Shown one piece after another: positions 1-7,352 of a stretch of 46,388 nt of DNA; positions within the stretch are counted from its first letter, which is position 1, and each line of letters starts with the position of its first letter. Made by a program: the position numbers and the translations under genes. The notes under the pieces were generated by a model, which saw only the letters and a program-made list of their open reading frames with translations, was not told the origin of the DNA and ran no database searches. The DNA is from Alphaproteobacteria bacterium (GTDB lineage: Bacteria; Pseudomonadota; Alphaproteobacteria; HIMB59). The DNA lies in NCBI GenBank assembly GCA_029246865.1, contig JAQWMI010000022.1:1-46388 (forward strand), in the 5' to 3' direction.

Positions 1-828
1 GAAATTATCAAAGGGGACACATTACATAGACCGCAATTTAATTTATTGCTAGATGAAAAAATTATTCAGACAAATGAAATTGATAAAATAAAAAGTAAAA
101 TCCATCAATGGATTCAAAATACTATTGTTAACAGAGTGGACCTATCCTTGGAATTAGCGAACATTAATACAACTTCAGATGAGAGAACATTCGTATTCTC
201 TCTCATAGAAAATAACTTCAATTTTTATAAAAAAAGCATTTTAGATGTTTTCAAAAAAATTGATGAAAATAATAGAAAAAAGATCCATGCTCTTAACTTC
301 AGACTAGGAAAAAACACAGTATTTAATTCAGAACTATTGAGACCAGAATTAATGAATATCAGATTTGCTTTGTGGAGTATATTTTATGAAGTAAAGTATA
401 AATCTTCTGATTACATACCTCGTGATGGAAACTCTACAATAGGCTTTAACAATAACAATAAAGATTTGTTCACTTATCTTGGCTTTTATAAAGAATTGGA
501 TATTTTAATTCGATTTGATGTATTTAATGAATTTGAAAAAACTTTGTTTAAAAGAGATAGTAGAGGTCCATATGCTTTACCCATCGATCTCTCTAATCTT
601 CTAGGTATTAAAAAAGACAAACTAGTATCGATACTCTCTAAGAGAAATATGCAAATTCTTCCTATGGGGGAAAATGATCATATGATATTTAAAGCACCAC
701 CAATTCTAAAAAATCACTTCAAAGAGAAGAAGAAAACTAAAAAAACTGTTTTCAATCCAAAGCAGGAGAAAAAAAGTAAAAAGTTGTTTAATAATCCTTT
801 CAATGATTTGACAAAATTTAATGTTTAA
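1..828 (+). CDS. C-terminal part of an alphaproteobacterial helicase-like protein (5' end outside window)
   Basis: The frame is open from base 1, so the TTG at 46 given by the track is not the real start and the gene runs in from the left. The visible 275 or so residues match the C-terminal region I know from the large SUPV3L1-like helicase next to fdxA/carD in alphaproteobacteria: a stretch like RKKIHALNFRLGKNTVF followed by LLRPELMNIRFALW, then a GFYKELDILIRFDVFNEFE block and a LLGIKKDKLVSIL block. The helicase motor motifs are not in the window. The tail after residue 220 is lysine-rich and probably disordered. It overlaps the next gene by 8 bases. Family assignment rests on remembered pattern similarity and on the neighbours. 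Confidence 0.72.
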   Translation, partial: EIIKGDTLHRPQFNLLLDEKIIQTNEIDKIKSKIHQWIQNTIVNRVDLSLELANINTTSDERTFVFSLIENNFNFYKKSILDVFKKIDENNRKKIHALNFRLGKNTVFNSELLRPELMNIRFALWSIFYEVKYKSSDYIPRDGNSTIGFNNNNKDLFTYLGFYKELDILIRFDVFNEFEKTLFKRDSRGPYALPIDLSNLLGIKKDKLVSILSKRNMQILPMGENDHMIFKAPPILKNHFKEKKKTKKTVFNPKQEKKSKKLFNNPFNDLTKFNV

Positions 829-1258
829 AGATCTTAAAAACTTCTTCTCTAAAAAAGAGACCCCAAAAGCAATAGACATCTCTACTAATAGTGATGTTTT
901 GAGAGTAATATACGAAATCATTGCTGCAGATCATGTTATTAAGGATGAAGAAATTGCTATTACTGCTGAACTACTTAAAAAATACTTTGATTATGATGAA
1001 AATCAAACTTCTGTCGATTTGTTTAAATTAAAAGAAGAAAACTTTTTCAATACGGATTTAACTAACATTACATACAGAATAAAAAATGCTTATGCTTACA
1101 GTGAGCGAATTAATATTATCAAAATTTGTTGGCATGTATTACTTATAGATAACACTGAAGATATACTAGAAGCAGCTTCAGTAAGGAAAATTTCAACTTT
1201 ATTAGGTATTGAAGATAAGGATTTTATCAGTATAAGAAACAATATAAGAGAAATCTGA
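821..1258 (+). CDS. TerB-like (tellurite resistance TerB family) protein
   Basis: A 145-residue, helix-rich soluble protein. After a basic N-terminal segment the block [19 protein letters not shown] resembles the first half of TerB domains (ADGxIxxEE pattern), and a second similar segment appears around residues 95-120 ([11 protein letters not shown]...). TerB domains are thought to bind metal and associate with membranes; the substrate here is unknown. It overlaps the helicase gene by 8 bases and its TGA stop shares one base with the fdxA start (TGATG), so it is co-translated with them. Many alphaproteobacteria carry a small S4-domain Hsp15 gene between helicase and fdxA; here this TerB-like gene sits there instead. 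Confidence 0.65.
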   Translation: MFKDLKNFFSKKETPKAIDISTNSDVLRVIYEIIAADHVIKDEEIAITAELLKKYFDYDENQTSVDLFKLKEENFFNTDLTNITYRIKNAYAYSERINIIKICWHVLLIDNTEDILEAASVRKISTLLGIEDKDFISIRNNIREI

Positions 1259-1593
1259 TGACTTATCTTGTTAATGATAAATGCATTAAGTGCAAGCATA
1301 TGGATTGTGTTGAGGTGTGTCCTGTTGATTGTTTTTATGAAGGAGAAAATATGCTAGTGATTAATCCTGATGAGTGTATAGATTGTGGTGTGTGTGAACC
1401 TGAGTGTCCAGTCGAGGCAATCATTCCAGACACAGTTGAAGATGCAAATAAATGGTTGGAAGTAAACACAAAATATTCAGAATTATGGCCAAATATTGCA
1501 ACAAAAAAAGAACCTCCAAAAGATGCAAAGGATTGGGAAAACATTCCCAATAAATATGAAAATTATTTTAGTGAAAAAGGTGGAAATGAATGA
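1258..1593 (+). CDS. fdxA: Seven-iron ferredoxin FdxA
   Basis: A 111-residue low-potential electron carrier with one [3Fe-4S] and one [4Fe-4S] cluster, very close to Azotobacter ferredoxin I in layout. Cysteines 9, 17 and 50 fit the 3Fe-4S site, and 21, 40, 43 and 46 fit the 4Fe-4S site (motifs CIKC, CVEVCP and [12 protein letters not shown]). The C-terminal half carries the usual WPNI...KKEP...DAKDWE segment. The start overlaps the TerB gene stop by one base, and the stop overlaps carD by four bases (ATGA), giving a tight helicase-terB-fdxA-carD operon. The physiological electron partner is not known. Confidence 0.95.
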   Translation: MTYLVNDKCIKCKHMDCVEVCPVDCFYEGENMLVINPDECIDCGVCEPECPVEAIIPDTVEDANKWLEVNTKYSELWPNIATKKEPPKDAKDWENIPNKYENYFSEKGGNE

Positions 1594-2297
1594 TTAAAAA
1601 AATAACAAAGAAAAAAGCAGTAACCAAAAAAGCAGTAACCAAAAAAGCAGTTAAAAAAAAATCTGTAATTAAAAAACCTAAATCTCCCTCTAAACCAAAA
1701 GTTGTAAAAAAAACAATTACTAAAAAAGCTGTAAAAAAAATAATTAAAAAAAGAATTATAAAAAAAATTCCTATACCTAAACCTGCAAAAATAAAAAAAA
1801 TTATAGTAGCTCAAGAATTTAAAGCTGGAGATAATATTGTTTATCCTACTCATGGTGTTGGTAGAATTCTAACAGTTGAAAAATTTCAGTATGATTTGGT
1901 AGAGGAGCAATTATATGTTATTCAATTTTTTCAGGACAAATTAACAATTCGTGTTCCATTTAGTAAAGTTAAACTTATTGGTCTAAGAGACATTACGAGT
2001 AAGCCAACCATGGCTAGAACACTTTCTAATTTAAAACAAAAGCCAAAAATTAAGAAAGCAATGTGGAGTAGAAGAGCTCAAGAATATGATCAAAAAATTA
2101 ATTCTGGTGATATCAGACTTCTATCCGATGTTGTTAGAGATTTATTTAGAAAAGATGATCAAACAGAACAGTCTTACAGTGAGAGACAAATGTTTCAGGT
2201 AGCCTTTGAAAGATATACAAGAGAATACGCCATTTCTTACGCTATTAAATTTGAGGAAGCTTCTGAAAAATTATTAGAAATATTAAATAATAGATAA
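1590..2297 (+). CDS. carD: CarD/CdnL-type RNA polymerase-binding transcription regulator
   Basis: The protein has 235 residues. The CarD/CdnL core starts near residue 76 ([17 protein letters not shown]), which is the RNA polymerase beta-subunit interaction domain, and is followed by the helical DNA-binding part ([18 protein letters not shown]). CdnL proteins stabilise open promoter complexes, notably at rRNA promoters. The first 70 or so residues are an unusual lysine/alanine-rich extension with repeats such as [17 protein letters not shown], like histone H1-type tails. Its start overlaps fdxA by 4 bases, and ATG with the upstream GGTGG gives a usable ribosome site. It converges on the FYDLN gene with two bases between stops. 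Confidence 0.9.
   Translation: MIKKITKKKAVTKKAVTKKAVKKKSVIKKPKSPSKPKVVKKTITKKAVKKIIKKRIIKKIPIPKPAKIKKIIVAQEFKAGDNIVYPTHGVGRILTVEKFQYDLVEEQLYVIQFFQDKLTIRVPFSKVKLIGLRDITSKPTMARTLSNLKQKPKIKKAMWSRRAQEYDQKINSGDIRLLSDVVRDLFRKDDQTEQSYSERQMFQVAFERYTREYAISYAIKFEEASEKLLEILNNR
1611..1653 (+). repeat. 15-bp direct repeat in the carD N-terminal coding region
   Basis: The unit AAAAAAGCAGTAACC occurs twice in full (1611-1625, 1626-1640) and a third time for 12 bases (1641-1652). It encodes the KKAVT pentapeptide repeat. Identical nucleotide copies suggest recent slippage expansion. Confidence 0.85.
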
Positions 2298-2310
2298 CTC
2301 TAGGAGTTTT
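2296..2310 (+). terminator. Short hairpin between convergent carD and FYDLN gene
   Basis: AACTC-TAG-GAGTT followed by TT forms a 5-bp stem spanning the carD stop and the end of the minus-strand gene. It is short for a terminator, but it is the only candidate between these convergent genes. Confidence 0.3.
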
Positions 2311-2623
2311 CTTCAGGTTCTTTATTTGCTGATATATCAATTGTAATATCTTCGTTTAAGTCTTCAGCCTGAGTTGTTTCTGAGTCTTCTTCGCTAGGTG
2401 TTTCTTCAATTAAATCCTTAAGTTCGTCGTTTTCTTTGACGTTTTGTGTTGGATTTGCAACAACGCCTGCTCTTCTGCCTCTTTTAGGCTTATTAATATT
2501 AACAGCTTGTATAGTTTTACCACAAGAAGGGCACTCAAGCTCATCTTGATGAAAGTCATAATATTTAGCTGCACAAAGTGGGCAAACTCTTTTATGTCCG
2601 ATATCTAACTGCTGTTCCGCCAT
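2300..2623 (-). CDS. FYDLN-acid domain protein (TIGR02300-like)
   Basis: A small soluble protein whose N-terminus has a zinc-ribbon pattern, KRVCPLCAAKYYDFHQDELEC followed by PSCGK, i.e. two CxxC knuckles. Known alphaproteobacterial FYDLN proteins read KRxCPxCxxKFYDLNK here. The remainder is a low-complexity acidic tail rich in Glu, Asp and Thr. Function is unknown; zinc binding is likely. I chose the internal ATG at 2623 (MAEQQLDIGHKRV) because family members begin just before this motif; the track start at 2641 adds six residues, and neither start has a clear ribosome site. It is divergent from rpmF. Confidence 0.75.
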   Translation of the reverse strand: MAEQQLDIGHKRVCPLCAAKYYDFHQDELECPSCGKTIQAVNINKPKRGRRAGVVANPTQNVKENDELKDLIEETPSEEDSETTQAEDLNEDITIDISANKEPEENS

Positions 2624-2686
2624 TGAAGAATTTTTATACATTATTATTGTAATTTAAACAAATTTTTAATAAGTTAACGCTTCATT

Positions 2687-2929
2687 ATGGCAGTACCAAA
2701 ACAAAAAGTCTCTCCTTCAAGAAGGAACATGAGAAGGTCCCACGACCGAGCAATTTCTCAATCTTTTATTGAAGACAAAAAATCAGGTGAATTACGTAGA
2801 CCTCATCACATAGATCTAAGCACAGGTATGTATCGAGGAAAACAAATTATTGTTAAAAAAGCCAAAAAAGTAGATGAAACTTCAGCTCAAGCTGATAATA
2901 CCACTATTGAAGCTCCTGACTCTAAATAA
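2687..2929 (+). CDS. rpmF: 50S ribosomal protein L32
   Basis: Eighty residues starting [20 protein letters not shown], followed by [20 protein letters not shown], which is the alphaproteobacterial L32 form without the zinc cysteines of other bacteria. The last 20 or so residues are an extra acidic tail beyond the usual roughly 60. L32 is a late-assembly protein near the peptidyl transferase centre. In many alphaproteobacteria rpmF precedes plsX; here the next gene is a convergent recX, so that linkage is lost. Confidence 0.93.
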   Translation: MAVPKQKVSPSRRNMRRSHDRAISQSFIEDKKSGELRRPHHIDLSTGMYRGKQIIVKKAKKVDETSAQADNTTIEAPDSK

Positions 2930-3409
2930 CTAACTCTTTAAATACTTACCTATATTTTCGTTATTAAATCCCGCTTGGAACAATTTTTTTCTAAAGTTTA
3001 ATTCATCATCTATTCTAAGTTTCTTTTTTTTTACAAAATTGACTAATAAATCAAATTCTAAATCAGGATTTTCAAATATTGCATTACTTAAAAATTCATC
3101 TACATCATTTTTTTCAAATCCTTGCACATAAAACTTATTTTTCATTTTATTAATAGAAAACATCGATCGACAGTAATAATTAAATAAAGATTCTAAATAA
3201 TGCTTTTCATTTAAGATTTTAAGTTCAACTAGTCTTTCAATGACTTGCTCGATAGCATCCCTTAATTCTTCATCACTAACCTTATATTTATAAGAGTACC
3301 TTTTGCTTTTTATTTTTTTTTCTAAATGTGTCGCCAGTTTCTTTTTGGTAGCAGGATATCTTCCTAAATAGCTTATTGATTTGTTAAATAAAAATTCATC
3401 CAATTCCAT
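2930..3409 (-). CDS. recX: RecX-family regulatory protein
   Basis: A 159-residue, helix-rich basic protein. The N-terminal motif SISYLGRYPATKKKLATHLEKKI and the following IEQVIERLVELKILNEKHYLESL match the alphaproteobacterial RecX repeat pattern of tandem three-helix units. RecX binds RecA filaments and modulates their disassembly. It is convergent with rpmF, with abutting ends. No recA is visible nearby. The identification rests on motif pattern and length. Confidence 0.72.
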   Translation of the reverse strand: MELDEFLFNKSISYLGRYPATKKKLATHLEKKIKSKRYSYKYKVSDEELRDAIEQVIERLVELKILNEKHYLESLFNYYCRSMFSINKMKNKFYVQGFEKNDVDEFLSNAIFENPDLEFDLLVNFVKKKKLRIDDELNFRKKLFQAGFNNENIGKYLKS

Positions 3410-3475
3410 ATAAATGATATTTTATCTTCTAATTTAAAAATCAGTTAGTAAAATAAATTTATTAATTTTAAACAA

Positions 3476-3552
3476 GCACTCGTAGCTCAGTAGGATAGAG
3501 CACCAGATTCCTAATCTGGGGGTCACAGGTTCGATTCCTGTCGAGTGCGCCA
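3476..3552 (+). tRNA. tRNA-Arg (anticodon CCT)
   Basis: The acceptor stem GCACTCG pairs with CGAGTGC, with discriminator G and an encoded CCA. The anticodon stem CCAGA/TCTGG holds the loop TTCCTAA, so the anticodon is CCT (reads AGG). The T-arm is ACAGG-TTCGATT-CCTGT. It is immediately followed, convergently, by a membrane protein gene. Confidence 0.95.
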
Positions 3553-3553
3553 A

Positions 3554-3940
3554 TTATTTTGAAAAGTATTTCTTAATATTTATTCTAGAGGCGAGGTGAA
3601 CAATAATTGATGATATAATGAAGAAAATCGATATTTGATATTCTGCGAACCACACATCATTTGAAATGAAGATAAATGTAAAACTTATGACTAGAGCCTT
3701 AAGATATATATCTAAAAAATTAATTGGTGCTAACTTTGATGACTCAAAAAAAATGTATCGAAATGAAAAATATGCAAATGTTAAAAAAATTGAAACTCTC
3801 AATGACAGTAGTCTGTGATAGGGTATTTCCTCTGCTTGTGAAATTGTAAAAGGAAAATATATGGTTATTCCAATTATTTCCAAACAAGAAACAAATAGAG
3901 CCCAGACCCCAAGTCCTCCAACAATTAATTTTGCTATCAC
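3554..3940 (-). CDS. Hypothetical four-helix membrane protein
   Basis: 128 residues with about four hydrophobic segments (near residues 5-30, 45-65, 75-95 and 98-118), so an integral inner-membrane protein. I do not recognise a family. The start codon is GTG; no in-frame ATG lies just upstream. The stop lies two bases from the 3' end of tRNA-Arg(CCT). It is one of a short run of poorly characterised minus-strand genes (small ORFs, ytoQ) between this tRNA and gcrA. Confidence 0.6.
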   Translation of the reverse strand: MIAKLIVGGLGVWALFVSCLEIIGITIYFPFTISQAEEIPYHRLLSLRVSIFLTFAYFSFRYIFFESSKLAPINFLDIYLKALVISFTFIFISNDVWFAEYQISIFFIISSIIVHLASRINIKKYFSK

Positions 3941-4152
3941 TATATATGGCCTATCATGATTTAACTCATCCTTCTGGCCTTTTTTTTAGTAGGGCTAGTG
4001 ACCGACCTACGTTTAAAAAATAATATCTAAACTGTACCTTATCAAGCAAAAAATGGCTTTCTATCTTTAATCAAAGGTTAATATTTGATTTCTGTGAATC
4101 ATACAAATCCCATGAGTTTGGTTATTTATGATTTAGATATACCGGATGGCTA

Positions 4153-4263
4153 TTAGAGAAGTTTCATGGTTATGAGCATAAAAGAGATAAATAATAAATT
4201 CCCAATAACAAAAGCAATTGTTACTTTCCAAATCCAGTGAATTTTTTGAAAATATTTTTTCAT
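4153..4263 (-). CDS. Candidate small single-span membrane protein (36 aa), not in ORF track
   Basis: An ATG-TAA frame of 36 codons in the gap between ytoQ and the four-helix membrane gene. The product starts MKKYFQKIHWIWK, positively charged and aromatic, then has one hydrophobic span (about residues 13-33). A good ribosome site AAGGA lies 8 bases before the ATG, which is uncommon in this AT-rich window and supports it being real. No family is recognised. The rest of the 3941-4297 gap shows no other gene. Confidence 0.42.
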   Translation of the reverse strand: MKKYFQKIHWIWKVTIAFVIGNLLFISFMLITMKLL

Positions 4264-4297
4264 TATTAAATTCCTTAATTACTTTATTATTATGTTT

Positions 4298-4747
4298 CTA
4301 AAGCAATGTTCCTTTCAATATATATTTTAATATTTGAAAAGCTTGTTTTTGATCTGAGGCTACAGCAGCGGCAGAAGCATCCACTTCTTTAAGTGCATGT
4401 TGGTGTTCTTCATTATGAATAACTATTATAGATTTATCAAGTGCTGCAGCATAACCTGCATCAAATGCTGCATTCCATTGCTTATATTTTTCACCAAACT
4501 TAACAATTATTACATCACTTTCTTTAATGGCTTTTTTTGTTCGAATGGAATTAATACCAGCACCTTTTCTATCTTTCCAAAAATTTTTTTCTTCTACACC
4601 TAGAATTTCTACACCACAGTTATCTGATGCTTCGTGATCAGTAACAGGAGAAGTAAAAGTGATATCCAGTTTTTCTTTTTCAGAAAGTTGAATTATTTCT
4701 TCTCTCCAATTACTATGAATTTCGCCTGCTAAATATACTCTCATCAT
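4298..4747 (-). CDS. ytoQ: YtoQ family protein
   Basis: 149 residues beginning MRVYLAGEIHSNWREEI, the hallmark of the YtoQ family. Further motifs are SPVTDHEASDNCG, IRTKKAIKESDVIIVKFGEKYKQWNAAFDAGYA and KEVDASAAAVA. The fold resembles nucleoside 2-deoxyribosyltransferases, but the reaction is not known. A ribosome site AAGGGG sits just upstream; two adjacent ATGs are possible starts, and family members begin at the second. Its neighbours are small unknown membrane proteins and give no functional clue. Confidence 0.88.
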   Translation of the reverse strand: MMRVYLAGEIHSNWREEIIQLSEKEKLDITFTSPVTDHEASDNCGVEILGVEEKNFWKDRKGAGINSIRTKKAIKESDVIIVKFGEKYKQWNAAFDAGYAAALDKSIIVIHNEEHQHALKEVDASAAAVASDQKQAFQILKYILKGTLL

Positions 4748-4842
4748 TTATATCCCCTTATTAATTATAAAAAATATTTCTGAATTTTTATTTCTCATTT
4801 ATGATATTAAAAATAATTCTCATAATATTTACTTTTAAAGTG

Positions 4843-5013
4843 TTACCCCAAGAGGCGTGATGTATCAAAATAATAAACAAATAGTAAGTATGCTACTAAA
4901 GCCAAAATTAATCGAATTTTATTTTTAGGTTTTTTATATTTATCAGACTTGTGTTGTATTACAAAAAACATCGCAATGGCAATGATTGTCATTATTACCA
5001 TAAACCAATTCAT
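4843..5013 (-). CDS. Candidate small two-span membrane protein (56 aa), below ORF-track cutoff
   Basis: An ATG-TAA frame of 56 codons in the 4748-5086 gap. The product starts MNWFMVIMTIIAIAMFFV, a membrane span, followed by a basic linker (HKSDKYKKPKNKIR) and a second hydrophobic span LILALVAYLLFVYYF. The hydrophobic-basic-hydrophobic layout is typical of real small membrane proteins. No clear ribosome site precedes it. No family recognised. Confidence 0.5.
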   Translation of the reverse strand: MNWFMVIMTIIAIAMFFVIQHKSDKYKKPKNKIRLILALVAYLLFVYYFDTSRLLG

Positions 5014-5086
5014 ATTATCTAAATTTAGTCTGGATATGATTGAAGAAATTATTCATTAGGACTTATAATAATAATCAAAAATAGAT

Positions 5087-5569
5087 TTAATTTTTAGTTT
5101 TATCGTGTAAAAAATCTAAAAGTCTGTCTAAGTATTTCTCATCAACATTGTAAGCCTGTTTATAATGTTCAATGCAGTATGGCTTAGTAGGAATATTTTC
5201 ATCTCCACAGAAGTGAAAACCCTCTTTGAGGGGATCTCCAATGGGCCATTGGCACTTATTAAAATTCCCAGTTCCAACAATACTTTTCTTAAATTGAAAT
5301 TTATCTCTTTTCTTAGTGGAAGAGACTTTTACTTCATTTTGAGTATGGATGTCAGTACTAGGTACTGTTTCTCGGTATATTGTTGAGGTGGTTTGCTGAA
5401 CCGGTCCAGTTCTTTTTCTTGAATTTTGTCTTCTTTCCAGACCTAAACGGAAAGCTTTTCCAATGACCGCATTCTTTGTGAAACCCAGTTGTTGCCCTAT
5501 TTGGCTTGTAGCGACACCATCATCCCAAAGTTTTCTTAGACTTTCGATTTTTTGTGTATTCCAAGACAT
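5087..5569 (-). CDS. gcrA: GcrA cell-cycle regulator
   Basis: 160 residues. The N-terminal helix-turn-helix block MSWNTQKIESLRKLWDDG, then TSQIGQQLGFTKNAVIGK and HRLGL-like FRLGLERR, is diagnostic of GcrA. The C-terminal part has cysteines in a CQWPIGDP...FCGDE...YCIEHYKQAY pattern, the sigma-70-interacting domain. GcrA acts with RNA polymerase sigma-70 at promoters carrying CcrM-methylated GANTC sites and controls the alphaproteobacterial cell cycle. A GAGGTAGG ribosome site precedes the ATG. It is divergent from pgk across about 95 bases that contain a TATA-rich palindrome. Confidence 0.95.
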   Translation of the reverse strand: MSWNTQKIESLRKLWDDGVATSQIGQQLGFTKNAVIGKAFRLGLERRQNSRKRTGPVQQTTSTIYRETVPSTDIHTQNEVKVSSTKKRDKFQFKKSIVGTGNFNKCQWPIGDPLKEGFHFCGDENIPTKPYCIEHYKQAYNVDEKYLDRLLDFLHDKTKN

Positions 5570-5608
5570 TTAATACCTACCTCATATAGTTAATTTATCA
5601 ATAATTTA

Positions 5609-5622
5609 TACTATATATAGTA
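5609..5622. promoter_or_regulatory. 14-bp palindrome between divergent gcrA and pgk
   Basis: TACTATATATAGTA is a perfect palindrome in the short divergent promoter region. It may be a -10 element used in either direction or an operator; AT-rich palindromes also arise by chance. Confidence 0.25.
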
Positions 5623-5664
5623 GTAGTAATAAAGGTAAAAAAACAATAAAAATGTGAATAAATA

Positions 5665-6831
5665 ATGAATAATCTTAACAATTTAGATTTTACTGAAATA
5701 AAAAACGTTATTTTAAGAGTTGATTTTAATGTTCCAATTGATCAAAACTTTATCATTCAAGATTTTACTCGAATTAGTAGATCTCGGGAAACCATAGAAA
5801 AACTTCATACAAATAAATGTAAAATATTAATACTTACTCATTTTGGCAGACCAAATTCTAAATTCGAAGAGAACTACTCTCTTAAAAATATTTACATACA
5901 AATCTCAAAAGAGTTAAACAAAGATATACAATTTATTTCCTATGATGAATTTCAAAGAAATAGCCTCTCAAAATTCCATGATGCAAAAGATGGTATTTTC
6001 TTATTAGATAACATCCGTTTTCTAGCTGGTGAAAAAGAAAATGATCCTGCTATGAGTGATGTATTTACTCAAAATATGAATTTGTACGTAAATGAAGCCT
6101 TTTCAGCAGCACATAGAAGTCATGCATCTGTAGACCAAATGGCTAAAAATATTCAATCTTGTCCAGGTATAAATTTTTTAAAAGAAATAGAAGCAATTGA
6201 TAGTATAAAAAAAATTGACGGCAAAACTTTGGCCATTATAGGAGGATCCAAAGTCTCTACTAAAATTGAAGCTCTTTTATCTTTAGTTAAATCTTGCTCA
6301 AATATTTTTATAGGTGGTGCAATGGCAAATAACTTTTTAAAGTTTCAGGATTTCCATGTAAGTAATTCGTTAGTCGAAGAAAATATCGATATAAAGGTGA
6401 AAGCTATCTTGCATGAAGCTGAAAAAAATCAATGTAAGATTCATTTGCCTCAAGATGTTGTCATAAACTCTGGTCATGAAATTTTAGTTCAAGATTTAAA
6501 CAATAATCATGATTTTAAAATCTTTGATATTGGTAGTCAGTCAATTAATACAATTAAAAATATTACTAAAGATTCTGATGTAATTTTATGGAATGGTCCT
6601 TTAGGTTTGATTGAAAATACAAAATTTTCAAAAGGTTCTGTGGATATAGCAAAATATTTATCTAAATCTCATTCTAAGGTTATTGTTGGTGGTGGAGATA
6701 CTTTGCTTGCGCTTAAAATAGCACAACTAGACTCTAGTAATTATTATTTTGTGTCTACAGCGGGGGGAGCTTTTTTAGAAGCACTAGAGGATAAAGTTCT
6801 ACCGGCTGTTAAAGCCTTGGCTATTCAATAA
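5665..6831 (+). CDS. pgk: Phosphoglycerate kinase
   Basis: 388 residues, close to the usual 395. It interconverts 1,3-bisphosphoglycerate/ADP and 3-phosphoglycerate/ATP in glycolysis and gluconeogenesis. Motifs: LRVDFNVP (start of N-domain), THFGRP (substrate site), RSHASVDQ, GGSKVSTKIE (nucleotide side), ILWNGPLGLIE, and a C-terminal VSTAGGAFLEALE in place of the common STGGGASLE. NEAFSAAHR replaces the common NDAFGTAHR, so the protein is somewhat divergent but keeps the key elements. It stands alone, not with gap or fba, and overlaps convergent yciB by 11 bases. Confidence 0.95.
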   Translation: MNNLNNLDFTEIKNVILRVDFNVPIDQNFIIQDFTRISRSRETIEKLHTNKCKILILTHFGRPNSKFEENYSLKNIYIQISKELNKDIQFISYDEFQRNSLSKFHDAKDGIFLLDNIRFLAGEKENDPAMSDVFTQNMNLYVNEAFSAAHRSHASVDQMAKNIQSCPGINFLKEIEAIDSIKKIDGKTLAIIGGSKVSTKIEALLSLVKSCSNIFIGGAMANNFLKFQDFHVSNSLVEENIDIKVKAILHEAEKNQCKIHLPQDVVINSGHEILVQDLNNNHDFKIFDIGSQSINTIKNITKDSDVILWNGPLGLIENTKFSKGSVDIAKYLSKSHSKVIVGGGDTLLALKIAQLDSSNYYFVSTAGGAFLEALEDKVLPAVKALAIQ

Positions 6832-7351
6832 AATATTTTTTTAACAGTGGTATTTGCACAATAGTGAAGGCAATTGTGACACCCATTATTCCGAATACTT
6901 TAAAATTAACCCAAACATCAGTTGGATAATTTCTCCATACAATTTCATTTAAAACTGCTAAAAAAATAAAATAGCCTGTCCACATTTTATTGAGCATTGT
7001 CCAGCCTTGATCCTTAAGCTTTATGGATGAATTTAGCATCATTTTCAATATTGGCTTATTTAAATAATTGCTGATAATTAATGCTATAGCAAAAAGAGCA
7101 TTAATTATTGTAGGCTTCATTTTAAAAAAAATTTCATTTTTAAAAAATAAGCTCAGACCACCAAAAATTACCAATATGACTGTACTTACAAGCATCATAG
7201 TAGATATTTTTCTCTCTTTAACATAAAGAGCTATAAGTGAGATAAGTGTTGCAATAATAACGGCAGCAATGCTGAAATATAAATCTTTATCAGATTTATA
7301 ATAAACGGCAAAAAATACGATTAATGGGAAAAATTCAAATAATTGTTTCAT
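6821..7351 (-). CDS. yciB: YciB/IspZ (septation protein A family) inner-membrane protein
   Basis: 176 residues with five or six membrane spans. The signature is FFPLIVFFAVYY near the N-terminus and LNEIVWRNYPTDVWVNFKVFG in the C-terminal part, both typical of YciB. The family has been linked to cell-envelope integrity and septation, but its biochemical role is unsettled. It follows ftsY by one base, the dapF-ftsY-yciB order seen in other alphaproteobacteria, and overlaps convergent pgk. Confidence 0.92.
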   Translation of the reverse strand: MKQLFEFFPLIVFFAVYYKSDKDLYFSIAAVIIATLISLIALYVKERKISTMMLVSTVILVIFGGLSLFFKNEIFFKMKPTIINALFAIALIISNYLNKPILKMMLNSSIKLKDQGWTMLNKMWTGYFIFLAVLNEIVWRNYPTDVWVNFKVFGIMGVTIAFTIVQIPLLKKYFIE

Positions 7352-7352
7352 T

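Noticed and set aside
1563-1853. 96-aa minus-strand ORF
   Set aside because: Phe/Tyr/Asn-rich antisense shadow of the lysine-rich carD start.
3476-3552. tRNA-Arg as an integration site for a mobile element
   Set aside because: No integrase, no duplicated tRNA 3' end and no compositional break were seen next to either tRNA.
3941-4152. GGCC...GGCC followed by eight T as a plus-strand terminator (about 3949-3990)
   Set aside because: Only a 4-bp self-complementary stem with a large loop, and no plus-strand gene nearby to terminate apart from the distant tRNA.
5665-6831. Pgk as a non-functional paralogue because of altered motifs
   Set aside because: Substrate and nucleotide motifs are kept and length is normal; substitutions look like lineage divergence.
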